Shown piece by piece: positions 31,052 through 41,124 of a stretch of 64,000 nucleotides of DNA; within the stretch, counting starts at the first letter, position 1, and each line of letters starts with the position of its first letter. The DNA is from Ustilago trichophora (taxonomy: Eukaryota > Basidiomycota > Ustilaginomycetes > Ustilaginales > Ustilaginaceae): the NCBI GenBank assembly GCA_900323505.1, contig OOIN01000011.1:558001-622000 (forward strand), read 5' to 3'. The notes under the pieces were generated by a model, which saw only the letters and a program-made list of their open reading frames with translations, ran no database searches and had not been told where the DNA came from. The position numbers and the translations under genes are program-made.

Positions 31052-32359
31052 CTAAGCAGTCTTCTCCGCGGCGGCAGCAGCATTGGTTCCATCCTTCAAA
31101 TCTTTTCCCTTTGCCCATTCCAGCGCCTCGTCTCTCTCCAGACCGTAGGTTTCTGCCCTCATCTTTGCCGGTGGCTCCCTTAGAGCAAATGGGTTGGGAT
31201 CGGTTGCCTCGAGCGAAGCAAAAGTGTGGTTGATGTGTCTATGCGTTGCTTCGTCGGCTCTTACGGCTCGGATGACGTCTACAAGCATTGCTTCGTCTCC
31301 GAGCTGCCAGTACTGCTTTGCGATTTCTGGCGCTGCTACGTTCTCCCATTCTGGCAGTCTTCCTTCCTTGAGGTCTTCCAAGATGAATGAGTAGGTCAGG
31401 ACGGCTTCCTCCTCCAACACGCCGACGAATCGGTGGGCTACTTTGGGAGAGACGAGGTAGAAGACGAAGAAGAAGTTGTAGAACACTCCTTGGGCTAGAA
31501 GTGCAAAGGTTCGGGCGATCCAACCGGGCTTGGCGAGCTCCATGAATGTCAAAAGATGCATGCGCTCGTTTTCTGCATCTTCGAGCATGGTATGGATCCA
31601 TCCTTTGTCGCGCTTCATGAGGCGCAGGGATTGGAGGTGCCGACAGGTGGCAGCGACCATTCCGGGAACGCCGGCTATGGTTTCGAGGAAGATGATTCGG
31701 TTGAGCCAGCCATCGGGACCAAAGCAAAGACCCTTTTTGCGCATTTCGGAGAGCGTCATTGCTCCTTCGTTCTCGGTGAGTTCCTTTAGGTTTGCTCCTG
31801 TTTTGTTGACTACCGCCTTCGAGGCATCCTCCTTTCCGATAGCGTCTGTGGAAGCTGCCGTAGCTTGGAGCTTCTCGACTTGCCTAGCGAGATGAGAAGG
31901 CAGCCCGACGGTCCGTTCAACGTCCTCGCTCTTGAGCGGAGGGAACTTCTTGCCAGTGTGATCGGGATACCGCGTAGCCAGGTCGAACACCGTTCTTGCT
32001 GCAGTGCACATGGCTCGGGCAACTTTATCGCCAAAGGTTTTGGACTCGCGATGGACGACTTTGACGCTGTCCAGGTCGTGCTCGGAATAGATGGGATGGA
32101 ATAGGAGGTAGCTTCCATCGGGATGTTTCAAGCCAGGCGTGGGGAGGTCCTTTGCTTGGACGGGTTTGCGGGCGGGTGCTGAGGCTGAGGAAAGGGCACG
32201 GTTTGGGGTCGTGGAGAAGTTGTGACGTTGGGGGACGTTCCACTGCGGTGAGGCAAAGCTCGGAGCTGTTGCCAGGGGGTACGTCCTACTCAAAGTGGAT
32301 AGGACTTTCAGCGAGATGGTGCGGCTAGGGCCGCTAGCTGCGAGGGTGGATACGAGCAT
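31052..32359 (-). CDS. AOX1: Alternative oxidase, mitochondrial
   Basis: Single exon, 435 residues. The N-terminus is a Ser/Thr/Arg-rich presequence with RHNFSTTPNRA as a likely processing region. The four di-iron helices carry the ligands: LET at 225-227, NERMH at 264-268, LEEEA at 315-319 and RADEATHRHINH at 367-378, including both His and the Glu residues needed. It oxidises ubiquinol and reduces oxygen to water at the inner membrane without pumping protons, bypassing complexes III and IV. Compared with typical fungal AOX, about 60 extra residues, Ala/Lys/Asp/Thr-rich, are inserted before the LET helix (around LQATAASTDAIGKEDASKAV). The start was set at MLVSTLAASG; the open frame upstream is leader. 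Confidence 0.93.
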   Translation of the reverse strand: MLVSTLAASGPSRTISLKVLSTLSRTYPLATAPSFASPQWNVPQRHNFSTTPNRALSSASAPARKPVQAKDLPTPGLKHPDGSYLLFHPIYSEHDLDSVKVVHRESKTFGDKVARAMCTAARTVFDLATRYPDHTGKKFPPLKSEDVERTVGLPSHLARQVEKLQATAASTDAIGKEDASKAVVNKTGANLKELTENEGAMTLSEMRKKGLCFGPDGWLNRIIFLETIAGVPGMVAATCRHLQSLRLMKRDKGWIHTMLEDAENERMHLLTFMELAKPGWIARTFALLAQGVFYNFFFVFYLVSPKVAHRFVGVLEEEAVLTYSFILEDLKEGRLPEWENVAAPEIAKQYWQLGDEAMLVDVIRAVRADEATHRHINHTFASLEATDPNPFALREPPAKMRAETYGLERDEALEWAKGKDLKDGTNAAAAAEKTA

Positions 32360-34011
32360 AGCTATGGTTGGCTTGGTTCGTATGTATTGTTGGTGGTGTG
32401 TGTTGTGCTGTGTTGTGCGTTGGTATGGCCTTGTATTGGTCAAGGGATGACCAGGCCTATATATCTGCGTCCGCCTCGACCACATGGAGCCACGTCATCG
32501 GTGCCACCCGGACAAGCCTCATCGTTGCACAGACCAAGACCATCAATCCTTCCCTGTCACAGGGTGCAATAATGGCGGAGCGCCAATTGGACACAACCCT
32601 AAGCTAGCCGAAACCCTGCATACGTCGTGCTTCCGGTGCGGCGTGTTTTCTTTCCCTTTTTTGCTTTTTGCTTTTTAATTAAATAAAATAAAATATCTCA
32701 ATGCATCTCCACGGGATCTCCTTTGTCGTTCATCTCCATGGGATCTCCTTTGTCGTTCATCTCCATGGGCGCTCTTGGCATCAATACAGATCTAGCCTCA
32801 TTTCCATTGAGGCTCTGTGATCAGGTGGAAATGAAAGGCATGTGAGGTAGAAAGAGAGTGGCGTACGTCGGAGGAGGGCATCCTGAAGTGCCCGACAGTC
32901 GACCTAGCCGTTGCACCGATTGTCGGTGGTTCGGAATGCTCTTTTTGTTAATGGGTCTCCGGGTACTTTTTTTTTTTGTGGTTGTCATCCCTCGACTCAC
33001 CGTAAGCAGCATAACTTGCTGCTTGGACTTGGTACCAGAGCTATTGAGGCTGGATTCCGGACAGTCGAGACGCACCTTACATAGTGATCTCTCTTTCGCT
33101 GGATGCTGTGTAACCAGACCAAGTTTGGCAACCGCACAGGGCGGGCTTTCAACCTCAACCAATCGAGCTACGGCGAATTCACATTGCAAGTGCAAAGTTC
33201 TGATACTGGCAACACGAGAGCAAGCTGATGCAAAAAAAAGTGTCCGAAGAGATCAACGACACATTGCATGACCAACGAACCCAATCTCTCCTGATGCATC
33301 CGATATCACGCTTTGGAGCGCGTGTCAACTCTACACTGTAGATTCCGGAATTTTTTCGTGACGGCACCTTTCGGAATCGCATCGCCACGTTTTGCTAGAA
33401 CAAAAACTCAAAAGATCTTCTTTTGAAGAATGTCGGCGTATGACTCGTTCGCCTTGTTTTACATAGAGATTTTGGAGTCAGGGGTCAAGTTGGATTGCTC
33501 CTGCGTCAGATGAGTCTGTGATCTGGCTGCTTTGTATACGGTAGAGTGTGAAGGGACGTTGAAGTACATCTGGTGAAATTTAAAGAATTGATATAAAAAT
33601 TTAAAAGTGCACGCAAATGATGACCAAAATATGTAAAATCGGGTGACGGAAGGTTGTTATCGGGGCGATATGACACTCTTTGGCCTCGCTTCATCCCATG
33701 CACAACTCAGGGTTGGAAGGACCGATCCACAGCTCTTCCAATTCAAACCCCCACGGCTTCGCAGGGAAGCCATCTCCACATCCGTCAAAGCAAGACTCAA
33801 AAACCACAGTTTGACTGCTCATCGAAGGAATTGTCACAAGCCAAGGTGCAGTAGGGTGCAAATGGTACAAGGCAATCGCATTTAATGCATAGCTTTTGGG
33901 TGTGTGTGTGCGTGTTCCGCTAGGAACGATATGATGTGGTGAATGTGTGTGGTGCTAAGAGAGTCGAATCATGAAAGGAACAGTGCTGTGGTTTAGGGGA
34001 AGGAGAGAAAT
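32360..34011. other. Intergenic region AOX / eL34
   Basis: About 1.65 kb. It includes the AOX promoter on the left, a short tandem repeat (32704-32769) and a GT-rich run near 33900-33913 by the eL34 3' end. The open frames are short and unconvincing. On the minus strand at about 33160-33175 there is a tRNA D-arm-like string, but no T-arm follows, so it is not called. Confidence 0.5.
32704..32769. repeat. 27-bp tandem repeat, about 2.4 copies
   Basis: A 27-base unit beginning catctcca is repeated at 32704-32730 and 32731-32757, with a partial third copy to 32769. The copies differ by one base (C/T). It lies about 350 bases upstream of the AOX start. Confidence 0.9.
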
Positions 34012-34353
34012 TTACTTCTGGGCCTTGGCCTGAGCCTTGAGCACGTTCTTGACAATCTTGGCCTCCTCGACGAGGAATGCACGGATGATGCGAGTGCGAA
34101 CGCAACCCGAGCAGCGGGAGCCACCGTAAGCACGGCTGACGGACTTCTGACGCTTGCTGATGGTGCCGTACTCGCGAGGGCGGTGGGCCTTGATACCGCT
34201 AAGGTCAGAGTGGCAGTCACCGCACTTGGGGACGGTACCACGCTTCTGGACGTGAAGGTAGCGGAGGTGTCCACCGGGGGTCTTGATGATCTGTCGGCGA
34301 GCCGACTTGGTGTTGTAAGGGTTGCGCTTGCGGAGGGTGACACGCTCAGCCAT
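34012..34353 (-). CDS. RPL34: 60S ribosomal protein eL34
   Basis: Coding exon of 113 residues: MAERVTLRKRNPYNTKSARRQ, TPGGHLRYLHVQKRGTVPKCGDC, LSGIKAHRP, AYGGSRCSGCVRTRIIRAFLVEE. The two CxxC pairs (KCGDC and RCSGC) form the zinc site of eL34, and the length is normal. It is a component of the cytosolic large subunit. The ATG follows directly on a pyrimidine tract ending in AATAG with a GCTAAC branch-like site about 40 bases before, so an intron probably ends exactly at the start codon within the 5' leader. I could not fix its donor. Codon bias is strong. Confidence 0.95.
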   Translation of the reverse strand: MAERVTLRKRNPYNTKSARRQIIKTPGGHLRYLHVQKRGTVPKCGDCHSDLSGIKAHRPREYGTISKRQKSVSRAYGGSRCSGCVRTRIIRAFLVEEAKIVKNVLKAQAKAQK

Positions 34354-36054
34354 CTATTTGAAGCGGGAGGAGCAAGAGGGAAAAAGAGGGGGGTTAGCGT
34401 ACTGTTCGGGAGATGAAACGAAGAGATGCTGCAGAAACGGGTTGCAACATGCATGCATCGAAGATGGGAGCGGCAGCTGAGGATTTGGTGCTGAATGTGC
34501 GGTGGCTGGGCATGAGGGCGTTTGGAACAAGTCAGAGAGCGTATTGGTGGACGAGGTGGACGGTGAGGGTGGATGCAGAGGTAGGTGCTGTCGGCAGAGA
34601 GCTGATACTTGGGCGCGGCGGAGGCGATGAATCTGGGTAATTTCGTCCTTGGCGGTGATGATAGCGCAGAGACGGCATGACGTCCATTGAGCTTGGGAGT
34701 ATCGAGAACCACTCTGTCGCCTTCTCCAGCTCCATCCACACCGCACCTTTCAGCGAAACATGGCAAGTAGACAATCTTTGTCGTCATTGCCTAATCTTGG
34801 TGCCAAGTCAACCCATGTCCATGCTACATCAAGCCTTGACTGCCATCAAACCCAATCCAACGACATCATGGAAATGCAGCAACCAGAAGCAGACAACATC
34901 TGGCGGCAGCTGCCAGGTCATGGACTTGCGAGGTCGGGCAAGGTGACGGCATCTGCGTTTGAACCTCTATAGGTGATTGAAACTTGAACCATGCCACTTA
35001 GGTTCTGAGCTTGCGAAAGAGATGCTTTGATGTTCGGTCCAATGCTATCTGCTGCTGATGCAACATCCATTGTTGCCCTCTGATGGATGGGATGCGGTGC
35101 ATATCATCGATGCGATATGCGTTCGCTGCTGCCACAGCTGTGTTCAATGTCGACAGATTGTGCTCTTTGATAGCGCCGAACGTCCTAGTTGGTATGACGA
35201 TGACCATTCCCATTCCATGCTGCGACATGTGTTCCTTCGATGCCATATACGTGTCCGACCCATCCGATGCTAACTTCCGCCATTCCTTCATGAATAGGCG
35301 TTCCTCTCCAACTGCTAATCATAGTGCGTCGTTGGAATTTGTCGAATCGAGTGTTGTCGTCGTCGATGCTGCATGCTGTTGCCGTTACTGTTGTATGATG
35401 ATACCAACCTTGACGAAATTCTTGTATGGGTGAAGAAAAGGGTGGTGGTGAAAGGTAGCTAGATGGCGACGACGTGTGTTTCGCTGACCCTCTCTGAGCT
35501 CTCAGTCTGTTGGCTCTCACACTGCTTGAGATTCGAAGGATTGGCTCGACTTTGCCTACGCCCGAGTCAAGCTGTGCTTGGGATTCGCCAAATTGCAGTC
35601 AGAAGGCTCACTTCGCTGTGTGAGGCAAAGCGTCCAGCTGCGGGCGAAATTCTAATCACGTGAGTGGTTGGCAAAACTGCATTTTGGGATTTTTGAACGG
35701 AGCCGAGACTTGCAGACCTCAGGATGGGAGAAAAACGAGTCTAACACTTTCAATGTCATCCATTAAATATCGGGGAAGAATCAAAGTTGGATCGGACGAT
35801 AGCGAGCGGCTCCGATGTTGGACGTTTGTCATGCGGGAAAAAATGGACAAGAGTTGGAAGAATTGACGTTGGCGAAGGATATCATACCAACTGCTTGATC
35901 ACCATCATCCACCTCCTTTTTCTCTGCACCTCACATCGCAGTTACTGCCTTTGCCCTGGAGAGGGTCGGAGTACACATACAATTTCCCTACACCACGTTT
36001 TCGACAGGCACAGCTGCAATATCTTCACTACCGCCTGGCGTCGTCTTGACCAAC
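34354..36054. other. Divergent region eL34 / uL6m
   Basis: About 1.7 kb between two diverging ribosomal-protein genes. The part next to eL34 (34354 to perhaps 34750) likely holds a 5' UTR intron. The part before 36055 is CT-rich. Open frames on both strands overlap and show no domain. Confidence 0.45.
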
Positions 36055-36927
36055 ATGGTCGCCTCCACCTCCTCTCTTTCACGACAGGTCTCGGGCCTCC
36101 TCTTGTCATCTTCATCCCGTGCCACCTTGCGCATCACCCCGTCTCTGCCTCTCGCCGTGCGTCACTCTCACGTAGGAAGTACACCACTGGACATCCCCGC
36201 TTCGACCACTTTGGAAATCCTTCCGTTCCCACCGCACCCCAACCCCTCTCGCCCGTTACTTCCATCTCTCCGTCATGCCCGTTCTGTCCTCGTCAAGGGA
36301 CCCAAGGGAGAAGTCGTCGTCCCCCTTCACGACTGCATCATTCTCAACCAGCCCTCGTCGTCGTCGTCTTCTTCTTCTTCTTCCTCCACCTCCTCAGAAA
36401 TCTCACTAGCAATCAAGGACAGCACCGAAAAGAAGCAACGCGGCACGTGGGGTTTGACCCGTTCTCTCCTATCCAACGCCCTCACTGGCGTTTCTGAGGG
36501 TCACACTGTCTCGCTCAAACTCGTCGGTGTTGGTTACAGGGCGAGCATTGAGCCTGACCCGCTGCCGCGTCGGTCCAAGCTCGACATTGCCTTGGGTAGT
36601 AGCAAGTCGTTTTTCTTGAGCGAGGCAGCAAAGCAGGCAGAGATCGACCGAGCAAACCGCGCCAAGGAAGCAGCAGAGAAACAGGGTCCCAACATGCGTC
36701 TTCACATTAGGCTCGGTTATTCGCATCCCGTTCTGCTACCCGTCCCACATGGTATCCAGGTACAAATCCCCCAGCCAAATCGAATCGTACTCAAAGGTGC
36801 GGACAAGGAACAGTTGGGATTGTTCGCAAGTCAAATCAGGAGTTGGAGGAAACCCGAGCCGTATAAAGGAAAAGGTATCTTTGTCGATGATGAGACAATT
36901 CGTCTCAAGACTGCCAAGAAGAAGTAA
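36055..36927 (+). CDS. MRPL6: Mitochondrial ribosomal protein uL6m
   Basis: Single exon, 290 residues. The N-terminus MVASTSSLSRQVSGLLLSSSSRATLR is a presequence. The uL6 fold is visible as SVLVKGPKGEVVVPLHD, then a Ser-rich insertion of about 15 residues, then TWGLTRSLLSNALTGVSEGHTVSLKLVGVGYRA and later LRLGYSHPVLLPVPHGIQVQIPQPNRIVLKGADKEQLGLFASQIRSWRKPEPYKGKGIFVDDE, the classic uL6 C-terminal block. It belongs to the large subunit of the mitochondrial ribosome. The open frame starts three codons earlier on a non-ATG codon; the first true ATG was taken. Confidence 0.92.
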   Translation: MVASTSSLSRQVSGLLLSSSSRATLRITPSLPLAVRHSHVGSTPLDIPASTTLEILPFPPHPNPSRPLLPSLRHARSVLVKGPKGEVVVPLHDCIILNQPSSSSSSSSSSSTSSEISLAIKDSTEKKQRGTWGLTRSLLSNALTGVSEGHTVSLKLVGVGYRASIEPDPLPRRSKLDIALGSSKSFFLSEAAKQAEIDRANRAKEAAEKQGPNMRLHIRLGYSHPVLLPVPHGIQVQIPQPNRIVLKGADKEQLGLFASQIRSWRKPEPYKGKGIFVDDETIRLKTAKKK

Positions 36928-37104
36928 AATCGTCGACTCGATTCTATGGGCCCCCAAGAAATGTACTCTAGAGCATCGCAAAAGATAGAAAAAATCATTG
37001 AAACCTCTCATACCATACACAAACACAATGCCAAGCGAGCGATGGATGGGGGGCAGAGCATGTGGAGGTTGTGTAAAGGGCTCGATTGGAAGCTTTAGGA
37101 GGAC

Positions 37105-38757
37105 TCAAGCAGCGTCACTAGCAACGGACCTCGCCTCGACCTCGTCAGCGTCGTCTTCGTCGTCATCCTCCTCCTCGGCAATGACCGAAGCCGTGAGCGT
37201 AGCATCCGGATCCTGCGATTGAATTTTTGTACTCGACACTTTACTCAATCTTGACCTTGTTGCTGTCTTACCCGCCCTAGACGGCCTCGAAGTTGCAGAG
37301 GTATCATCCTCATCTTCTGCTGCTCGCTGTCGATGACTGTCGATAGCCCATCGTCTGACTCTTCTCAGAATCTCCGCTTCTTCCTCGTCCGTATCCACTG
37401 CTTCTAACCCTTCGTCTCCTTCTGCATTCTCTTCTGGATCCGCATCACCCTCACCTTCGTCATCGCCATCATCTCGATGTGTAGTGCTTCGGATCGGTTG
37501 CACGACAACGACAGATCCAGCAAGACTTTCGCCATCGGTAGTATCTGTATCGCCTCCGAGCTCGCTTTCCGTCTCGGTCTCGGTCTGGCTGTCGAAATCA
37601 GTCGTTGGAGGAGTGTCCAACATTCCCCCCGCTGCTACCATCTGCACTGCCACCGGTCTTCCTAGTTCAGCCGCGTTGAGAGCTGTTTCTGCCGCCGTCA
37701 AGCTCGAGACGGAGACCCGTCTCCCCCTCCTTCCGCGTCGTGCGAGCGGATTGCGATTCAACACCCAAGTGAAGCGCAATCCTGGCCTGGCTACATCGTC
37801 CTTGGAAAAGGATGGACATTTACACACCCTCGCCAGACAGTGGACGACGAGTCGTAGGAAGGGATCGTGGATCAGCCAGACAAGGGCATTGGGGGTTCGT
37901 TGGAATTCTACCAATTGGCCTCCTTCCTGTCCTGGTTTCACCATGTCGAGCTCTACTGTGGGCAGTTCGGTCTGGGTTGTTGAAGAGTCCAGTGGAGGAG
38001 CGGTGAAGTTGAATTCAGAGTCTAGCAGTACTCGGCCTAGCTTTCTATCGCCGCCAGACGTGGAAGGGAATACGTGGACATCGTCGGTCGACCACAATCG
38101 AATCTCGCGATCGACGAGCCAAATGAACCGCTCCAACTCTCCCGCTTTATCCTCAGCGATCATGGCATCGGAAATATTGCCCACTTCTAACCTCTTCAGC
38201 ACCCTTTGAGCATCGCGTAGACTCTTTCCAAAATGTCCCTGGGTTGCAGAGACGGGATCGTGGGTGGGTTCGGAATAGGTAGCGTTGCTGTGAGCGGGTA
38301 CGGGCTGATTGTACGGTTTGCTCCCCGAGGAGGAGGAGGAAGAGGAGTGGAAGGTGGACTTGATCTCGTTGGAGTGTAGACGATAGTCTTTAATGGAAGG
38401 ACGAACGGCGTGAGGATTCGATAGGAGACGGGCGTTTTCGGAACGGCGCTGCTTGCGACGTCCGAGTTGGTTTGCGTTGGATCCGCTCCGAGATTTGCCA
38501 GCGCGGGAAGATGTAGGTGGGTAAGAGGAGGAGGAGGAGGAGCCACGCGAGCGATCAAGAAGGTAGGAGAGATGGTTGGATTGGGAGATGCCGGAATTGC
38601 GAAGGATGGATGGCATCGTCATGGGGATCGGCCCCGCAGAGGCAGCAGCCGTCTTGGGTGTCTTTGTAGATGAAGGATCATTTTGTATTGTGGTGGTGGC
38701 GGTCGAAGTATCCACAGTGGGTGGATGCAGTTCGTACTGCTGGTCTACGTCGTCCAT
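37105..38757 (-). CDS. R3H-associated-domain protein, acidic C-terminus
   Basis: Single exon, 550 residues from MDDVDQQYELHPP; an in-frame ATG at 38913 would add 52 residues of leader-like sequence. Around residues 110-140 it reads LGRRKQRRSENARLLSNPHAVRPSIKDY, which resembles the R3H-associated N-terminal domain of fungal proteins. A helical segment SLRDAQRVLKRLEVGN...ELERFIWLVDREIRLWS follows, then a globular part with LVWLIHDPFLRLVVHCLARVC and FTWVLNRNP. The last 170 residues are very acidic (DDGDDEGEGDADPEENAEGDE, EEEDDDEDDADE). These proteins are thought to bind nucleic acid, but their role is not established. Domain assignment is from memory of the motif and should be treated as moderate. 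Confidence 0.6.
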   Translation of the reverse strand: MDDVDQQYELHPPTVDTSTATTTIQNDPSSTKTPKTAAASAGPIPMTMPSILRNSGISQSNHLSYLLDRSRGSSSSSSYPPTSSRAGKSRSGSNANQLGRRKQRRSENARLLSNPHAVRPSIKDYRLHSNEIKSTFHSSSSSSSGSKPYNQPVPAHSNATYSEPTHDPVSATQGHFGKSLRDAQRVLKRLEVGNISDAMIAEDKAGELERFIWLVDREIRLWSTDDVHVFPSTSGGDRKLGRVLLDSEFNFTAPPLDSSTTQTELPTVELDMVKPGQEGGQLVEFQRTPNALVWLIHDPFLRLVVHCLARVCKCPSFSKDDVARPGLRFTWVLNRNPLARRGRRGRRVSVSSLTAAETALNAAELGRPVAVQMVAAGGMLDTPPTTDFDSQTETETESELGGDTDTTDGESLAGSVVVVQPIRSTTHRDDGDDEGEGDADPEENAEGDEGLEAVDTDEEEAEILRRVRRWAIDSHRQRAAEDEDDTSATSRPSRAGKTATRSRLSKVSSTKIQSQDPDATLTASVIAEEEDDDEDDADEVEARSVASDAA

Positions 38758-39177
38758 AGTGCCTCTTAGTTCCGTACGAGCTCGATATATGCGGGTCTGG
38801 GTTGCCTTGCGGCTCGTCTGTAGATGTAGGAAGGAGGAGGTGTTGATGAGGGGAAGAATCTGAACCCTTAACCTCGAGGCCACTTGGGTTACGGCTGAGC
38901 AACCGTGCATCATCTCTCCACCTATTTCGGCAAACCATCCAATTTAGCTCACGTCAGAGTCATGCACCCTCGGGAAATTTCACCGCACCTCTTCCTCACT
39001 TTTCCCGAGTTCCGCATTCTTCTCACCATATCACCACCACCACCATCACCAGCACGATGCTTTTGCACGGTGTACATGAGCGCACTATTCAGCTTTCGAA
39101 CGAGTGAGCCTGATCTACAGGTGTGAGTGTGCGTGTATGTGTGTACAAGAAACGAGCGTAGCATACTATGGAATTGC
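38758..39177. other. Spacer between R3H-type gene and membrane protein gene
   Basis: About 0.42 kb. It holds the 5' side of the R3H-type gene and the 3' flank of the membrane protein gene, both on the minus strand. Nothing else is seen. Confidence 0.5.
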
Positions 39178-41124
39178 TTAGCGAGGTGCTGGGGATCCTG
39201 GACCGGGCGAAAGCGGCACCCTGCCAATGGCTAGAGGCGTAGGTAGAGGCGAAGAAGCATCTGGGCCGTCCTCCACCCCATCTCCGAAGGTACCGGCGCT
39301 ACAGGAGCGCTGAGAATCGTAAGTGGGAACATCGTGGCTGCTGATGCCGCTGAATCGGGCGCCACTGACACCAAGATGCAGATCGAGCGTGGCGAGGAGG
39401 CCCCGTCGGCGACGCATTAGACGGAACGAGCTGGCTGATTTGGTGGATTGACCTGTACCAGGTCGAGAATTGGGACGGTAGCTTTGGTGGTGGTGATGAT
39501 GATGATGATGGCTAAGGTTGCTAAGAATCGATAGATTGGAGCAAGCGGATTCAGCTGTACCGAGACGAGGTTGTGGGTGTGGAGAGGGCTTGAGATGTTG
39601 GTGCGGCAAAGTGGGGTATTCATTGCTGTCGATGCGGGACGGTGAGAGAAGGATTCTATCTGAAGCCTCGACGATGACGGGAGAGATTTGTTCTGCGTCG
39701 GTTGCTTGCTGCGTGCGTTGCGCCTCTAAGATCTTGCCACCCCGCATCGGAGTAGCAGTCTCAGAAACGGCAATGAGCAACGCACATCCAGCCCCCTTCT
39801 CCGCCCTCTTCTCTCCCTCCTGATGTCTCTGCAACTCTCCCTCGGTCCTCCTCGACGAGACACTGACCCTACTCTTAGCCGTTCTCGTCCTCGGCGTCAG
39901 TCCAATGGGACTACCGATCGACGCCCTAGAAAAATCGGGCGGTAGCAACACATTTGGCTCCACCCAGCCCTGCTGCTTTTGCTGGTCCTTGTGCTTCTTC
40001 TTCTGCGAGAACAGCGGATAATGCATAATGCATCCGCTGGCGAAATCCACCGTTCGATCGCATCCGTTCCCATATCCATATCTATCGCGTCTCGATGATC
40101 TCGGGCAAGGATCACTATTGGCCCGAACCGAGAGTGGCAACGAGTCGATGCGTTGAATTCGGAAGATAGGCTCTGGCGTACTAGCCGCTCCCGAGGTTGG
40201 GTCGAGGACGGATGCTGCCGCATTTTGGCGGGAAGAAGGGACGCTGGAGGCGCGGATACTCGAGACATCAGAGCTGTCGACGCGGTGAGGCTTGGGTACA
40301 TTTTCCTCGTACAAATCGGTGGCGGATCTGCTTGGGAAGCAAGTGGGCTCTTCGGGATAGAGGTTGATGCGACATGTAGAACCGGTCTCTTTGATTCCAG
40401 GATGGAGAAAGATATGGGTGTTGTCTTGAACTTGTGGGAGCGAATGGGAAGCGTCGTGCTGCTCAAAGGAGTCAGTCATGCTCTGCGAAAGGGGTATCTT
40501 GCCGGATCTGTGCAGTATCGCAAGGACAAAGTAGATGAGGGAGGTGGAAAGGATGCACGCGCAGGTGGAAAAGACGAGCGCACGGCTGATCTGGTTGGCA
40601 GAGATGTGGATCCAGGCAACACTGCCTTCGATTTGGTCAGGAATGGTGTCGATCTTGATGCAAGTGGGTGCGAGGCTGTTGGTCAGGTAAAAGGCTGTGC
40701 CGAAGGCTGGGGGACCTTTCTCGGGAGTAAGGCTCTGCGATCCTGCGGTGTCTGTGGCATTGCGTGTGGTACCGCCGGGAGCCACAGAAAACTTGGACGC
40801 TGCCGTAGAATAAGGCGAAGATTCGACCTCAATGTCACAGGGCAAGTCCACGAGTCTGTCGAACGTGATAGCTGCCGCCAAGAGGAAGAGAATTGCTCGC
40901 CCCAGGTAGGATCGGAGGATCTGGACTCGGGAAGTTGTCCATCGGGAGGGAGATACGAGGATCGAGATCTCTTGGAGGGCGATGATGGTGCACAAGCTGG
41001 CGAGGAGGATGCTGATCGTGCCGCTGCGTAGGTTGAGGGGATGAACGAGAAAGTTGATGACTGCAGCTGATAGCAATGTGATTGCTGCGAAAATGTGAAG
41101 CGTTGCGAGGAGGTGAGTCGCCAT
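39178..41124 (-). CDS. Four-helix membrane protein with long disordered tail
   Basis: Single exon, 648 residues from MATHLLATLHIF. Four hydrophobic segments occupy the first ~290 residues: LLATLHIFAAITLLSAAVIN, ISILLASLCTIIALQEISIL, GRAILFLLAAAITFDRLV and ALVFSTCACILSTSLIYFVL. Between helices 3 and 4 is a ~100-residue loop with two cysteines (LPCDIEV and APTCIKI) that would lie on the extracytoplasmic side. The remaining ~350 residues are hydrophilic, Ser/Arg/Pro-rich, with an eight-residue His run near the end. I do not recognise a family. The layout resembles fungal tetraspan proteins of SUR7/claudin-like type, but no diagnostic motif was found. An in-frame upstream extension exists, but it looks like leader. 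Confidence 0.6.
   Translation of the reverse strand: MATHLLATLHIFAAITLLSAAVINFLVHPLNLRSGTISILLASLCTIIALQEISILVSPSRWTTSRVQILRSYLGRAILFLLAAAITFDRLVDLPCDIEVESSPYSTAASKFSVAPGGTTRNATDTAGSQSLTPEKGPPAFGTAFYLTNSLAPTCIKIDTIPDQIEGSVAWIHISANQISRALVFSTCACILSTSLIYFVLAILHRSGKIPLSQSMTDSFEQHDASHSLPQVQDNTHIFLHPGIKETGSTCRINLYPEEPTCFPSRSATDLYEENVPKPHRVDSSDVSSIRASSVPSSRQNAAASVLDPTSGAASTPEPIFRIQRIDSLPLSVRANSDPCPRSSRRDRYGYGNGCDRTVDFASGCIMHYPLFSQKKKHKDQQKQQGWVEPNVLLPPDFSRASIGSPIGLTPRTRTAKSRVSVSSRRTEGELQRHQEGEKRAEKGAGCALLIAVSETATPMRGGKILEAQRTQQATDAEQISPVIVEASDRILLSPSRIDSNEYPTLPHQHLKPSPHPQPRLGTAESACSNLSILSNLSHHHHHHHHQSYRPNSRPGTGQSTKSASSFRLMRRRRGLLATLDLHLGVSGARFSGISSHDVPTYDSQRSCSAGTFGDGVEDGPDASSPLPTPLAIGRVPLSPGPGSPAPR

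Noticed and set aside
33150..33200. tRNA-like D-arm string on the minus strand (tagctcgattggttgag)
   Set aside because: No anticodon arm or T-arm consensus follows at a reasonable distance, and the acceptor ends do not pair.
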